A stretch of 64,000 nt of DNA from an uncultured Oscillospiraceae bacterium (GCA_910585815.1 CAJUFJ010000001.1:24339-88338); one strand, 5' to 3'; counted from the first letter of the stretch, positions 41,913 to 49,622 are shown. Made by a program: numbers and translations. The notes: generated by a model not told the origin, from the sequence alone.

Positions 41913-42950
41913 TTATTCCCCCTCATCCAGCCGCCGGGCCATCTCGGCCAGGAACAGCCGGGTGAGCTTGAGCATGTTTTCAAAGTCGGCAATACTGCCC
42001 ACGCTGGCGGGGGCGTGGAGATACCGCACGGCGGCGGACAGGGCGGCCACCCTCACCCCCGCCTTGGTGCGCTGGATGGTGCGGGCGTCGTTGCCCCCGG
42101 CGATATACTCTTTCGTCTGCCAGGGAATACCATTCTCCTCTGATAGACGACGCAGGGTCTCAAAAAGTTCCCGGTCGTAGATAGTGGCCCCGTCCATATA
42201 GGAAATTACCGGCCCCTTGCCGGGGGCGCACACCCGGCGGTGGTTCTCCACACCGGGCAGGTCGGCGGCGGTGGTGGTCTCCAGCACCAGGGCAATCTCC
42301 GGGGTGACGGAGAAGGCCGCCCCGAAGGCCCCGCGGGTGCCCACCTCCTCCTGGGCGGTGAAGGCAAAGGTCACGTCCAGAGGCAGGTCCTCCTCCAGCA
42401 GCTTGAGCATAATTGCACAGCCCACCCGGTCGTCGATGGCCCGGGCCTTAAACAGGCCGTCGCCAAATTCCTCCGGCTGGCAGACGAAGGCGCCGTAGTC
42501 CCCCAGCTCCACCAGCTTTTCGGCGGACTCCTTATCCTTGGCCCCGATGTCAATATAGAGGGATTCTGTCTTGGGGGCCTTCTTCCGTTCCTCCCGGCTC
42601 ACCAGGTGGACGGCCTTCAGGCCAATCACTCCAGGGACCTTGTTGTGTCCGATGACCACCGGCTTGCCGATGGCAACTCTCCGATCCACCCCACCCACGA
42701 AATCGAATTTGAGAAAGCCGTCGTCAGTAATGCGGGTAATGATGACCCCCACCTCGTCCATGTGGGCGGCCAGCATCAGCTTGTTCCCGGTGGACTTTCT
42801 ACCCTTTTTGAAGACGATCAGGTTGCCAATCGGGTCGCTCCTGCGCATATCGGCCAGCGGGACGGCCTTCCGACCAAGATAAGAGAAAACCTCTGTCTCA
42901 TACCCGGATACGCCGTTGAGACAGCACAATTCTTTTAACATGTCAAGCAT
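41913..42950 (-). CDS. M42 family metallopeptidase (second of three)
   Basis: A 345-aa aminopeptidase-like protein. Catalytic landmarks: MLAAHMDEVGVI, KARAIDDRVGCAIML, AFTAQEEVGTRG, ALVLETTTA and RYLHAPASVG. Compared with the first copy the substrate region differs. The start codon lies three bases after the stop of the third copy. Confidence 0.93.
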   Translation of the reverse strand: MLDMLKELCCLNGVSGYETEVFSYLGRKAVPLADMRRSDPIGNLIVFKKGRKSTGNKLMLAAHMDEVGVIITRITDDGFLKFDFVGGVDRRVAIGKPVVIGHNKVPGVIGLKAVHLVSREERKKAPKTESLYIDIGAKDKESAEKLVELGDYGAFVCQPEEFGDGLFKARAIDDRVGCAIMLKLLEEDLPLDVTFAFTAQEEVGTRGAFGAAFSVTPEIALVLETTTAADLPGVENHRRVCAPGKGPVISYMDGATIYDRELFETLRRLSEENGIPWQTKEYIAGGNDARTIQRTKAGVRVAALSAAVRYLHAPASVGSIADFENMLKLTRLFLAEMARRLDEGE

Positions 42951-42953
42951 GGC

Positions 42954-43991
42954 TCAGTCCTCCATATCCGGGATAATGTCGTCTGCTATATAGGAGGCCA
43001 GCAGCCTGGCGGTGTTCTCCAGGTCTGTCCTGCTGACCACCTCCACCGGGGTGTGCATATACCGCTCCGGGATGGACACCACGGCGGTGGCCACCCCCTC
43101 CCGGCTGACCTGGATGGGCCAGGCGTTGGTGCCGCTGGAGCCGGACATGACCTCGATCTGGACGGGAATTTCCAGCTGTTTGGCCGCCTCCCGGAGGTAA
43201 AAGACGGCAAGACCGTCACAGTTGGGCCCCACGCCAATCACCGGGCCGCCCCCCAGCTTGAAGGTCTCGTTTTTGGAGGAGTCCGGGCTGTCCCCGTGGG
43301 TGACGTCCACCGCCACACACCGGTCCGGGGCAATCTCATAGGCCGCGGTAATGGCCCCAGTGGAGTGGGTCTCCTCCTGGGTGGAGCCCAGGACGTACAG
43401 GTCCACCCCCAGCTCCTTCTCCCGCAGCCGCTCCAGCACGTCCAGCAGGACGGCGAAGCCCGCCCGGTCGTCCAGAGCCTTGCCGCACAGCAGGTCCTCC
43501 CCCAGAGGGGCGCACCCCCCCCGGTAGGTCGCCGGGGTGCCGATGGGGATGCGCCGCTCCGCCTCCTCCTGGGACAGGCCCACGTCGATGAACAGCTCCT
43601 TGATGGGCAGGGACTTGCCCATATCCTCGGCGGTCTGGACATGGGGGGGCAGGCAGGCCACCACCCCATGGACGGGCGGGTCGGTGAGGACCACCACCTC
43701 CCGGTCAGGGAGCATCCGGGGGTCCACGCCCCCCAGGGGGGCGAAGCGGAGAAAGCCCTCGTCATGGCCGGTGACGATAAAGCCGATTTCGTCCAGGTGG
43801 GCGTCCAGCAGCAACTTGTGGGCGTTCTCCCGTCCGCACCGGCGCACCCCCACAACGCTGCCCAGCCGGGTGGTATACACCTCGTCCACCAGCGGCCGGA
43901 GCAGCTCCTCCGCCGCCTGGGCCACCTTCTCCTCAAAGCCGCTGGGCCCGGACAGGGCGCACAGCCGGCCTAATATTTCTTCGTAGTTCAA
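42954..43991 (-). CDS. M42 family metallopeptidase (third of three)
   Basis: A 345-aa M42 protein, first gene of the run. Landmarks: LLLDAHLDEIGFIV, CGKALDDRAGFAVLL, VLGSTQEETHSTGA, CVAVDVTHGDSPDSS, RYMHTPVEVVS. The catalytic Glu pair is kept (QEE). The start is TTG at 43991 because GGAGG sits nine bases before it; no ATG with a ribosome site was found. Divergent from the MATE exporter gene. Confidence 0.92.
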   Translation of the reverse strand: MNYEEILGRLCALSGPSGFEEKVAQAAEELLRPLVDEVYTTRLGSVVGVRRCGRENAHKLLLDAHLDEIGFIVTGHDEGFLRFAPLGGVDPRMLPDREVVVLTDPPVHGVVACLPPHVQTAEDMGKSLPIKELFIDVGLSQEEAERRIPIGTPATYRGGCAPLGEDLLCGKALDDRAGFAVLLDVLERLREKELGVDLYVLGSTQEETHSTGAITAAYEIAPDRCVAVDVTHGDSPDSSKNETFKLGGGPVIGVGPNCDGLAVFYLREAAKQLEIPVQIEVMSGSSGTNAWPIQVSREGVATAVVSIPERYMHTPVEVVSRTDLENTARLLASYIADDIIPDMED

Positions 43992-44094
43992 AACAGGATA
44001 CCTCCATTCCCTGGTAGCTTTCCAGGATATCCCTATCCTAATACAAAATCGCAGAGGACGCAAGCAAAAAGGGGAAAATCTGTGAAAAGTGCCA

Positions 44095-44123
44095 TTGACA
44101 TAAAAATTTCAATCCTCTATAAT
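44095..44123 (+). promoter_or_regulatory. Perfect sigma-A promoter of the MATE gene
   Basis: TTGACA (44095-44100), 17 bases, TATAAT (44118-44123): both hexamers match consensus exactly. Confidence 0.92.
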
Positions 44124-44154
44124 GGGTTTCCGAAGCGAAAAAACGGGAAAATGC

Positions 44155-44184
44155 GTATCCCCGCCGGGGATACCGCTATTTTTT
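44155..44184 (+). promoter_or_regulatory. Terminator-like hairpin in the MATE leader (possible attenuator)
   Basis: GTATCCCC (44155-44162) pairs with GGGGATAC (44166-44173) and a six-T run follows at 44179-44184, all upstream of the ribosome site. In this position it would stop transcription before the gene unless prevented. No known riboswitch aptamer was recognised in the ~30 bases before it. Confidence 0.6.
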
Positions 44185-44201
44185 ACAGAGGAGGAATTTT
44201 G

Positions 44202-45581
44202 GTGTCACAGCCCGCGAGCGAAAACAAAATGGGCGTCATGCCCGAAAACAAGCTGCTGCTGAACATGGCCCTGCCCATGATTATCTCTATGCTGATCCAG
44301 GCCTGCTACAACATTGTGGACAGCTACTTCGTGTCCAAGCTGAGCGAAGACGCGCTGAACGCGGTTTCCCTGGCCTTTCCGGTGCAGAACCTGATGATCG
44401 CCGTGGCGGTGGGCACCGGCGTGGGCATCAATGCTCTGCTCTCCCGCAGTTTAGGCCAGAAGGACTTTGACCGGGCCAACCGCACCGCCATGAACGGCCT
44501 TCTGCTGGAGGTGGTCAGCGGCCTGGTGTTCACCGCCCTGGGCCTGACCTGCGCCCGGCTGTTCTACACCATCCAGACCGACATCCCCGGCATCATCGCC
44601 TACGGCGTGGACTACCTCGCCATCATCGCCGGGTGCAGCATGGGTATCTTTGTCTCGGTGGCCACCGAGCGGCTGGTCCAGGCCACCGGCCGGACGGTGT
44701 ACGCCATGGTCATCCAGGGCACCGGCTCAGTGATTAACCTGATTCTGGACCCCATCCTGATCTTCGGCCTGTTCGGCTTCCCCCGGCTGGAGGTGGCGGG
44801 GGCCGCCGTGGCCACCGTGGCCGGCCAGATTGTGGGCGGGCTGGTGGGGCTCTACCTGTCCCTCACCCACAACCCGGAGCTTCAGATGTCCTGGAAGGGG
44901 CTGAAGCCCAGCCGGGAGATCATCGGCGGCATCTACAGCGTGGGCCTGCCCTCCATCATCATGCAGTCTATCGGCTCGGTGATGGTCTTTGGAATGAATC
45001 AAATTTTGATTGCCTTCACCTCCACCGCCACGGCGGTGTTCGGCATCTACTTCAAGCTCCAGTCCTTCATCTTCATGCCCGTCTTTGGCATGAACAACGG
45101 GATGGTGCCCATTGTGGCCTACAACTACGGGGCCCGGAAGCCGGAGCGGATTATCAAGACCGTCAGGCTGGCCGTTATCTACGCGGTATGTATTATGGCG
45201 GTGGGCTTTGCACTGTTCCAGCTGTTTCCCGACGTGTTTCTCAGCCTGTTTGAAGCGGAGGGGGAGGACGCCGGCGACCTGCTGGCCATCGGCGTGCCCG
45301 CCCTGCGGATCATCTCCACCAGCTTCCTGCTGGCCGGGTTCTGCATTGTCAGCGGCTCGGTGTTCCAGGCCCTGGGCCACGGGGTGCTGTCCCTGGCGGT
45401 GTCGGTGGTCCGGCAGCTGATTGTGCTGCTGCCCGCAGCCTTCCTGCTGGCCCGGCTGGGCGGACTGCATATGGTGTGGTGGGCCTTCCCCTTTGCGGAG
45501 CTGTTCTCCACAACCCTTACCGCCGTGTTCCTCTGCTGGGTCTATAAAAAAGAGGTCGCCCCCATGCGGGAGACGAAATAA
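44202..45581 (+). CDS. MATE family multidrug/cation exporter
   Basis: A 459-aa protein with twelve predicted membrane helices and the two-lobed MATE pattern: NMALPMIISMLIQACYNIVDSYFVSKL at the start, GTGVGINALLSRSLGQKDFDRAN, and the second-lobe repeat GLPSIIMQSIGSVM..FGMNNGMVPIVAYNYGARK. MATE proteins exchange H+ or Na+ for drugs or metabolites. GTG at 44202 follows AGAGGAGGAATTTTG and is preferred to an upstream in-frame ATG that lacks a ribosome site and lies within the promoter. Controlled by a perfect promoter and a leader hairpin. Confidence 0.93.
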   Translation: MSQPASENKMGVMPENKLLLNMALPMIISMLIQACYNIVDSYFVSKLSEDALNAVSLAFPVQNLMIAVAVGTGVGINALLSRSLGQKDFDRANRTAMNGLLLEVVSGLVFTALGLTCARLFYTIQTDIPGIIAYGVDYLAIIAGCSMGIFVSVATERLVQATGRTVYAMVIQGTGSVINLILDPILIFGLFGFPRLEVAGAAVATVAGQIVGGLVGLYLSLTHNPELQMSWKGLKPSREIIGGIYSVGLPSIIMQSIGSVMVFGMNQILIAFTSTATAVFGIYFKLQSFIFMPVFGMNNGMVPIVAYNYGARKPERIIKTVRLAVIYAVCIMAVGFALFQLFPDVFLSLFEAEGEDAGDLLAIGVPALRIISTSFLLAGFCIVSGSVFQALGHGVLSLAVSVVRQLIVLLPAAFLLARLGGLHMVWWAFPFAELFSTTLTAVFLCWVYKKEVAPMRETK

Positions 45582-45586
45582 CGAAC

Positions 45587-45614
45587 ACAGCCCCGTCCGG
45601 TTGGACGGGGCTGT
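45587..45614 (+). terminator. Stem-loop after the MATE gene
   Basis: ACAGCCCCGTCC (45587-45598) pairs with GGACGGGGCTGT (45603-45614). A near copy of this hairpin recurs at 45853-45880 on the far side of the family D element. Confidence 0.75.
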
Positions 45615-45623
45615 CAAACTGTC

Positions 45624-45815
45624 AAAAGCCTTCGTCCCCCGCAGGGCAAAGCCTTCCACCCTCCGGGGGGAAGGTGCCCCAGTGCGCACACTGGGGCGGA
45701 TGAGGGGGCGGGGAGGGCAAGCAGTTCTTACGGTAAGGGGCGATAACCTAGCCGCACCCTCATCCGTCACGGCCTACGGCCGTGCCACCTTCCCCCTGAA
45801 AGGGGGAAGGCTTTT
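45624..45815. repeat. Family D element, copy 1
   Basis: A ~190-base element: CCTTCGTCCCCCGCAGGGCA, AGCCTTCCACCCTCCGGGGG, GGATGAGGGGGCGGGG, CTTACGGTAAG, the AACCTAGCCGCACCCTCATC block and CTTCCCCCTGAAAGGGGGAA. It is more than 90% identical by eye to the reverse complement of 55253-55433. It shares its outer end with family A. Confidence 0.92.
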
Positions 45816-45852
45816 GGACGTGTTCTTTCACAGGGTACTTTTTGACACGCTG

Positions 45853-45880
45853 ACAGCCCCGTCTGACTAGACGGGGCTGT
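45853..45880. other. Second copy of the MATE terminator hairpin
   Basis: ACAGCCCCGTCT (45853-45864) pairs with AGACGGGGCTGT (45869-45880), a near copy of 45587-45614. Together with TGTCAAA/TTTGACA just inside, the two hairpins make 45587-45880 one large nested palindrome. Confidence 0.75.
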
Positions 45881-45889
45881 TCTGCATCT

Positions 45890-45960
45890 TCACCAATCCA
45901 GCCGCAGGACCTCCCGGACCCGGACGATCTTCCACAGGCACAGCCCCAGCTCCAGGGCGG
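45890..45960 (-). pseudogene. 3' remnant of a second SpoVB-like flippase gene
   Basis: On the minus strand this reads ALELGLCLWKIVRVREVLRLDW then stop. The first part matches residues ~433-441 of the neighbouring intact SpoVB-like protein (ALELGLCLW) and the end matches its last residues (REVLRLDW), with the ~65 residues between missing. It has no start and is a broken gene tail. Confidence 0.75.
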
Positions 45961-45975
45961 GGCTGCTGCTTTCTG

Positions 45976-46296
45976 CTATACATTTGAAGGTCTGAATTGA
46001 ACAATCGCTGCTTGGATTTTTGAGTCCAGGTCTTTTTTATCAAGCACATTGATTTCGGCAAGGGGCTTTTGCCAGCCCGCCTCATCATTAGAGGCAACAA
46101 CCGTAATGATGTAACCATCGCCAAATGTGGGTTTTCCAACGTCGATAAACAACCCGTCCGGATAGATAATTTCTATCATATCTTCGTCATCGTCGCAAAT
46201 AAAAGTAATTTTTCCACCCTGTAGGTCCAATTTGTCATATGCCTTCCACCACTCTGAATTTTTGGCGGAGGATGTATTCCAAATAAAAGATCCCAT
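45976..46296 (-). CDS. Small protein of unknown function
   Basis: A 106-aa acidic protein, clearly more AT-rich than its neighbours, which suggests acquisition. Sequence landmarks: WNTSSAKNSEWWKAYDKLD, FICDDDEDMIEIIYPDGLFID, TVVASNDEAGWQKPLAEI. No family recognised; no signal peptide. The start is set at ATG 46296 because AGGAG lies eight bases before it, and the promoter at 46329-46357 would make the longer start nearly leaderless. Confidence 0.65.
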   Translation of the reverse strand: MGSFIWNTSSAKNSEWWKAYDKLDLQGGKITFICDDDEDMIEIIYPDGLFIDVGKPTFGDGYIITVVASNDEAGWQKPLAEINVLDKKDLDSKIQAAIVQFRPSNV

Positions 46297-46328
46297 ACTC
46301 TGTGCTCCTGTCCAGATCATTTTGGTCA

Positions 46329-46357
46329 AGTATAACTGGCAGATACACAGAAGTCAA
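46329..46357 (-). promoter_or_regulatory. Promoter of the small AT-rich gene
   Basis: On the minus strand TTGACT (46352-46357), 17 bases, TATACT (46329-46334), in the gap after the SpoVB-like gene. Confidence 0.75.
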
Positions 46358-46363
46358 TATTTT

Positions 46364-47893
46364 TTACCAGTCCAGCCGCAGCACCTCCCGGGCCCGGACC
46401 CCCTGGGCCTGGAGGGCGGCCAAGTAGAGGACCAGGGCGAAGGCCAGGGTAATCAGCCCGGCGGGGACGGGGGCCAGGCCGGAGTCCTTCAGCACCTGAA
46501 ACAGCAGATTCCCTGTCAGCCCCGCCAGGGCGGCGGCCAGGCCGGGGGCGGCCATCCACTGGAAGGGCCGCACCTCCAGCCCGGTGGCCCGGACGGTCTG
46601 CCACAGACACAGCCCCAGCTCCAGCGCCGTGGCGGCCACCGCCCCGGCCACATAGCCCGCCATGCCCACCCCGGACAGGGGCACCAGGGCCAGGGTAAAG
46701 GCCAGCTGCACCGCGCCGCCGGTGAGGGAGATGGCGGCCACCGTCCGCTGCCGCCCCACTCCGTTGAGAGCAGAGGCCAGCACCGAGGTGCCGCAGCTCA
46801 TGGCCATGACGCAGGCCAGGGGCATGAGATACTCCCCCACCCCCTCCTGGTGGAACATGGCCCGGCCCAGATCGGGCCCCACCACCACCATAAAGGCCAT
46901 GCAGGGCAGAGTGAGCAGCGACACCGCCGAGATGGCCTGGGCGATAAGCCGCCGGGCCTCGGCCGGGCGGTTCAGGGCGCAGGCCCGGGCCAGCCGGGGC
47001 ACCATCACCAGATTCAGCGCTCCCAGGAATACGATGGGCAGGGACAGCATGGGCATGGTCATGCCGCACACCACCCCGAACTGCGACACGGCGGCAGACC
47101 GGTCCAGCCCGCCCTCCACCAGTTTTTGGGGAATCAGGGCGGAGTTGGCCGCCCCCAGCAGATTGCCCAACAGGGCGTTGAGCCCCACCGGCAGGGCGAT
47201 GGCAAAGATGCGCCGCCGCCGCACCCGGCCCTCCTCCCCCCGGCCGGTGAGTGGCCCCCGCCGGCGGCGGTAGAGCACCACCAGGGTGCAGGAGGAGAAA
47301 ATCTCACAGATGACCATGCCGGTTACGATAAGGCCCACCACCCGCTCCGGGTACTGGGGCAGAAAGGCCACCAGCAGGGCAATCACCGCGAAGGTGCGGA
47401 CAAACTGCTCCAGCAGCTCCACAATGGCCGGGGGGCGCACCACCCCGGAGCCGTAGAAGTAGTGCTTGTGGCAGTTCTCCACCCCCATCAGGGCCACACA
47501 GGGGATTAGAAGAATCAGCCCCAGCTGGGTCCGGGCGTCCCCCAGGAGATACACAGAGATGGCGTCGGAGCAGAAAATCACCACCGCCCCCACCGGAAGG
47601 AGCAGGAGAAAAAAGGCTTTCAGGCAGGCGGCGATGGTCTGGTCGGCCGCCCGGCGGTTGCCCAGGGCCAGGTGCTGGGAGGTGAGGTTAGACACCGCGG
47701 CCGTCAGGCCCACGGCGGTGAGGGACATAATCACCGAACACACCGGCATGATGAGCTGATACAGCCCCATCACCTCCGCCCCCACCAGCCGGGAGAGCAC
47801 CACCCGGTAGCCAAAGCCCAGCACCTGGGAGATGGCGCTCAGCGCCGTGAGGAACAGCGCCCCCTTCCCGGCGGACAGCATTTTTTCAGACAA
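46364..47893 (-). CDS. spoVB: SpoVB-like polysaccharide flippase (MOP superfamily)
   Basis: A 509-aa protein with about 14 predicted membrane helices. The N-terminus KGALFLTALSAISQVLGFGY and RLVGAEVMGLYQLIMPV are characteristic of SpoVB/Wzx-type flippases, which move lipid-linked sugars, including spore cortex precursors, across the membrane. TTG at 47893 is the likely start (AGGGGGGAT upstream), with ATG four codons later as alternative. Truncated copies of its two ends flank the locus (45890-45960 and 48763-48830). Confidence 0.85.
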   Translation of the reverse strand: MSEKMLSAGKGALFLTALSAISQVLGFGYRVVLSRLVGAEVMGLYQLIMPVCSVIMSLTAVGLTAAVSNLTSQHLALGNRRAADQTIAACLKAFFLLLLPVGAVVIFCSDAISVYLLGDARTQLGLILLIPCVALMGVENCHKHYFYGSGVVRPPAIVELLEQFVRTFAVIALLVAFLPQYPERVVGLIVTGMVICEIFSSCTLVVLYRRRRGPLTGRGEEGRVRRRRIFAIALPVGLNALLGNLLGAANSALIPQKLVEGGLDRSAAVSQFGVVCGMTMPMLSLPIVFLGALNLVMVPRLARACALNRPAEARRLIAQAISAVSLLTLPCMAFMVVVGPDLGRAMFHQEGVGEYLMPLACVMAMSCGTSVLASALNGVGRQRTVAAISLTGGAVQLAFTLALVPLSGVGMAGYVAGAVAATALELGLCLWQTVRATGLEVRPFQWMAAPGLAAALAGLTGNLLFQVLKDSGLAPVPAGLITLAFALVLYLAALQAQGVRAREVLRLDW

Positions 47894-47941
47894 GACGATC
47901 CCCCCTCACCTGACACTCTATTCGGAAGGGGAAAAAATATG

Positions 47942-47970
47942 TTGCTATTTTTGTCTCGAAAGCGTATAAT
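47942..47970 (+). promoter_or_regulatory. Promoter of the toxin-antitoxin operon
   Basis: TTGCTA (47942-47947), 17 bases, TATAAT (47965-47970), about 54 bases before the antitoxin start. Confidence 0.75.
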
Positions 47971-48023
47971 AGAATTACAAACACATGCAAATCAACTATA
48001 GTATGTATGAAGGAGGGGGCCGT

Positions 48024-48323
48024 ATGGCAGAACAGGTCTTGATTCAATTTCGGGCGGACAAGGCTCTGAAACAGGAGGTAACCGAAATCTATGAGCGGCT
48101 CGGCATGGACCTGCCTACCGCGTTTCGCATGTTCATGACGCGCAGCAAAATGGTCAAGGGTCTTCCCTTTGAGGCCACCCTTCCAGATCAGGCGGTCACA
48201 AGGGCGGAGGCCAAGGAGGCCTTTTACACGATGCGCAAACAGGCGGCCGCCCTGCCTGAGCTGTCCCTGGATGAAATCAACGCTGAGATTTCAGCGGCGA
48301 GGGCGGAGAGAAGCAGCAAATGA
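48024..48323 (+). CDS. RelB/DinJ-family antitoxin
   Basis: A 99-aa protein with a ribbon-helix-helix N-terminus: QVLIQFRADKALKQEVTEIYERLGMDLPTAFRMFM is typical of RelB/DinJ, which bind both operator DNA and toxin. The C-terminal half (about 55-99), charged and Ala/Glu-rich, would wrap the toxin. ATG 48024 follows AAGGAGGGGG. Its stop overlaps the toxin ATG by four bases. Confidence 0.9.
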   Translation: MAEQVLIQFRADKALKQEVTEIYERLGMDLPTAFRMFMTRSKMVKGLPFEATLPDQAVTRAEAKEAFYTMRKQAAALPELSLDEINAEISAARAERSSK

Positions 48324-48730
48324 AATACTATGCGGTTGTGGATACAAACGTGCTGATATCGGCACTGCTCTCCAAAAACGAGGATTCCGCTACGGTCAAG
48401 GTCATGGGCGCCGTCTTTGATGGGAGGATTATTCCGCTGTACCACAGAGATATATTGGCCGAATATGCCGAGGTGCTCCACAGAAAAAAATTCCATTTTG
48501 ATGAGAAGCTGATCTGGACCGTCCTGGAGGCTGTGAGGCAGTTTGGAGTGGAGGTGTTTCCACAGCCTACGGGAGAAATTTTGGCCGATATGGACGACCT
48601 GATCTTTTACGAGGTGGCGATGGAAAAGCGAGAGGCTGGGGCCTATCTGGTGACAGGCAACCAGAAGCACTACCCTGTGAGAAGCTTTATTGTCACACCC
48701 GCAGAGATGATGGAAATAATAGAAAAATAA
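48320..48730 (+). CDS. PIN-domain toxin
   Basis: A 136-aa PIN-fold nuclease of the VapC-like group (putative toxin component, PIN family). Acidic active-site residues are visible in YAVVDTNVLISALL (Asp8), YHRDILAEYAEVL (Glu), and DMDDLIFYEVAMEK (Asp cluster), with a closing TGNQKHYP. PIN toxins cut tRNA, rRNA or mRNA. Overlaps the antitoxin by ATGA, so is translationally coupled. RelB-type antitoxins are more famous with RelE toxins; the PIN pairing is a known but less common mix. Confidence 0.9.
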   Translation: MKYYAVVDTNVLISALLSKNEDSATVKVMGAVFDGRIIPLYHRDILAEYAEVLHRKKFHFDEKLIWTVLEAVRQFGVEVFPQPTGEILADMDDLIFYEVAMEKREAGAYLVTGNQKHYPVRSFIVTPAEMMEIIEK

Positions 48731-48732
48731 AA

Positions 48733-48766
48733 GGCAGGAGGTGCTATTGACAGCACCCCCCGCCCG
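48733..48766 (+). terminator. Hairpin after the toxin gene
   Basis: GGCAGGAGGTGCT pairs with AGCACCCCCCGCC across loop ATTGAC. There is no T-run, so termination is uncertain. Confidence 0.5.
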
Positions 48767-48830
48767 ACGGACAGCATTTTTTCAGACAAGACGATCCCCC
48801 CTCCCGACACTCTATTCGGGAGGGGGAATG
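48763..48830 (-). pseudogene. 5' remnant of a second SpoVB-like gene
   Basis: The segment at 48769-48804 repeats the intact spoVB start region at 47876-47911 almost base for base for about 36 bases, including the ribosome site, the TTG start and the first codons (MSEKMLS), then diverges; the upstream promoter-side sequence GACACTCTATTCGG also recurs. Only the first ~9 codons remain. Confidence 0.75.
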
Positions 48831-48864
48831 ATTAGGACAGAACTTCCAGCCAGGAACGGTTTCT

Positions 48865-49083
48865 CTACTGGAACAGTTCACGGATCTTACAGTGAAACAC
48901 CTCCGCTAACCGCAGAGTGTCCGTCAGCATCATCTCGTCTGAAAGTGTCCCGTCCTCCAATTCCTCCAGCATCCATAGCGGAACACCACTGCGTTTTCCC
49001 AATTCGGTAAGGGATAACCCTTCCTGCATCCTCAGCGTTCGTATATTGCGGATAAATAGTTTTATACAGTCCTCTTTTTCCAT
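48865..49083 (-). CDS. XRE-family HTH regulator (minus strand partner)
   Basis: A 72-aa single-domain Cro/C1-type HTH protein: IRTLRMQEGLSLTELGKRSGVPLWMLEELEDG, with the recognition helix around VPLWMLEE. GAGGTGAT precedes the ATG. Divergent from the second XRE gene, with twin palindromic operators between them, like a phage-type or toxin-antitoxin-type regulatory switch, though no phage genes are present. Confidence 0.88.
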   Translation of the reverse strand: MEKEDCIKLFIRNIRTLRMQEGLSLTELGKRSGVPLWMLEELEDGTLSDEMMLTDTLRLAEVFHCKIRELFQ

Positions 49084-49105
49084 TTTCTATCACCTCAGAA
49101 TTATA

Positions 49106-49149
49106 ATGCCAGAATTTCTGCCAAAAGTCAATGGCAGAAATTCTGGCAT
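49106..49149. promoter_or_regulatory. Double palindromic operator between divergent XRE genes
   Basis: An 18-base perfect inverted repeat (49106-49123 with 49132-49149) with an eight-base spacer. Each arm also carries its own short palindrome, CAGAATTTCTG (49110-49120) and CAGAAATTCTG (49135-49145), set 25 bases apart, so two dimers could bind on nearly the same DNA face. Confidence 0.85.
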
Positions 49150-49174
49150 ATATAATTAGAATGGAGGTGTAAAT

Positions 49175-49393
49175 GTGATTTATTACAATATGCGCAATCT
49201 GAGGGAGGACAATGACTGGACCCAGCAGTATGTGGCGGACCAAATTGGCGTAAACCGCCGCACCTACTCCGCCTATGAGACGGGCGTAAATTCCATGACG
49301 CCGGAGATATTGATTCAGTTGGCGCAGTTATATGGGACCAGTGTAGACTATTTGCTGGGATTGACAAGTGAACGGTCCCCATACCCGAGATAA
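49175..49393 (+). CDS. XRE-family HTH regulator (plus strand partner)
   Basis: A 72-aa Cro/C1-type HTH protein: NLREDNDWTQQYVADQIGVNRRTYSAYETGVNSMTPEIL then LAQLYGTSVDYLLGLT, the classical SinR/Xre layout. GTG at 49175 is the start, with GGAGGTG upstream. It is regulated through the same operator region as its divergent partner. Confidence 0.9.
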   Translation: MIYYNMRNLREDNDWTQQYVADQIGVNRRTYSAYETGVNSMTPEILIQLAQLYGTSVDYLLGLTSERSPYPR

Positions 49394-49424
49394 CCGTGTC
49401 GGCAGTCTGCGGAAAACAAAAGGT

Positions 49425-49580
49425 GATGTCCCATTCGCACCTTTTTGTATGTAGGGGCGGCCTGTGGCCGCCCACAATAAACCGGCACAAATCGAATAAA
49501 AGCGGGCGGCCACAGGCCGCCCCTACAATTTGCACCAATTTTCCTGATTGTGGAAATGCGCGGTAGGGTACTCTCAAACA
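49425..49580. mobile_element. MITE-like element, copy 1 (contains a family C palindrome)
   Basis: The palindrome GTAGGGGCGGCCTGTGGCCG ... GGCCGCCCCTAC (49453-49527) is flanked by GATGTCCCATTCGCAC on the left and GCACCAATTTTCCTGATTG..AAATGCGCGGTAGGGTACTC on the right. The outer ends form an imperfect inverted repeat, and the same outer and inner parts recur at 60128-60262. No transposase gene; a non-autonomous element is likely. Confidence 0.7.
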
Positions 49581-49590
49581 AAAAGCCGCC

Positions 49591-49619
49591 TTGACAAAGT
49601 ATCAGGGCGGTGGTATATT
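49591..49619 (+). promoter_or_regulatory. Near-consensus promoter of the structured RNA
   Basis: TTGACA (49591-49596), 17 bases, TATATT (49614-49619). There is no open reading frame with a ribosome site just downstream. Confidence 0.85.
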
Positions 49620-49622
49620 AAA

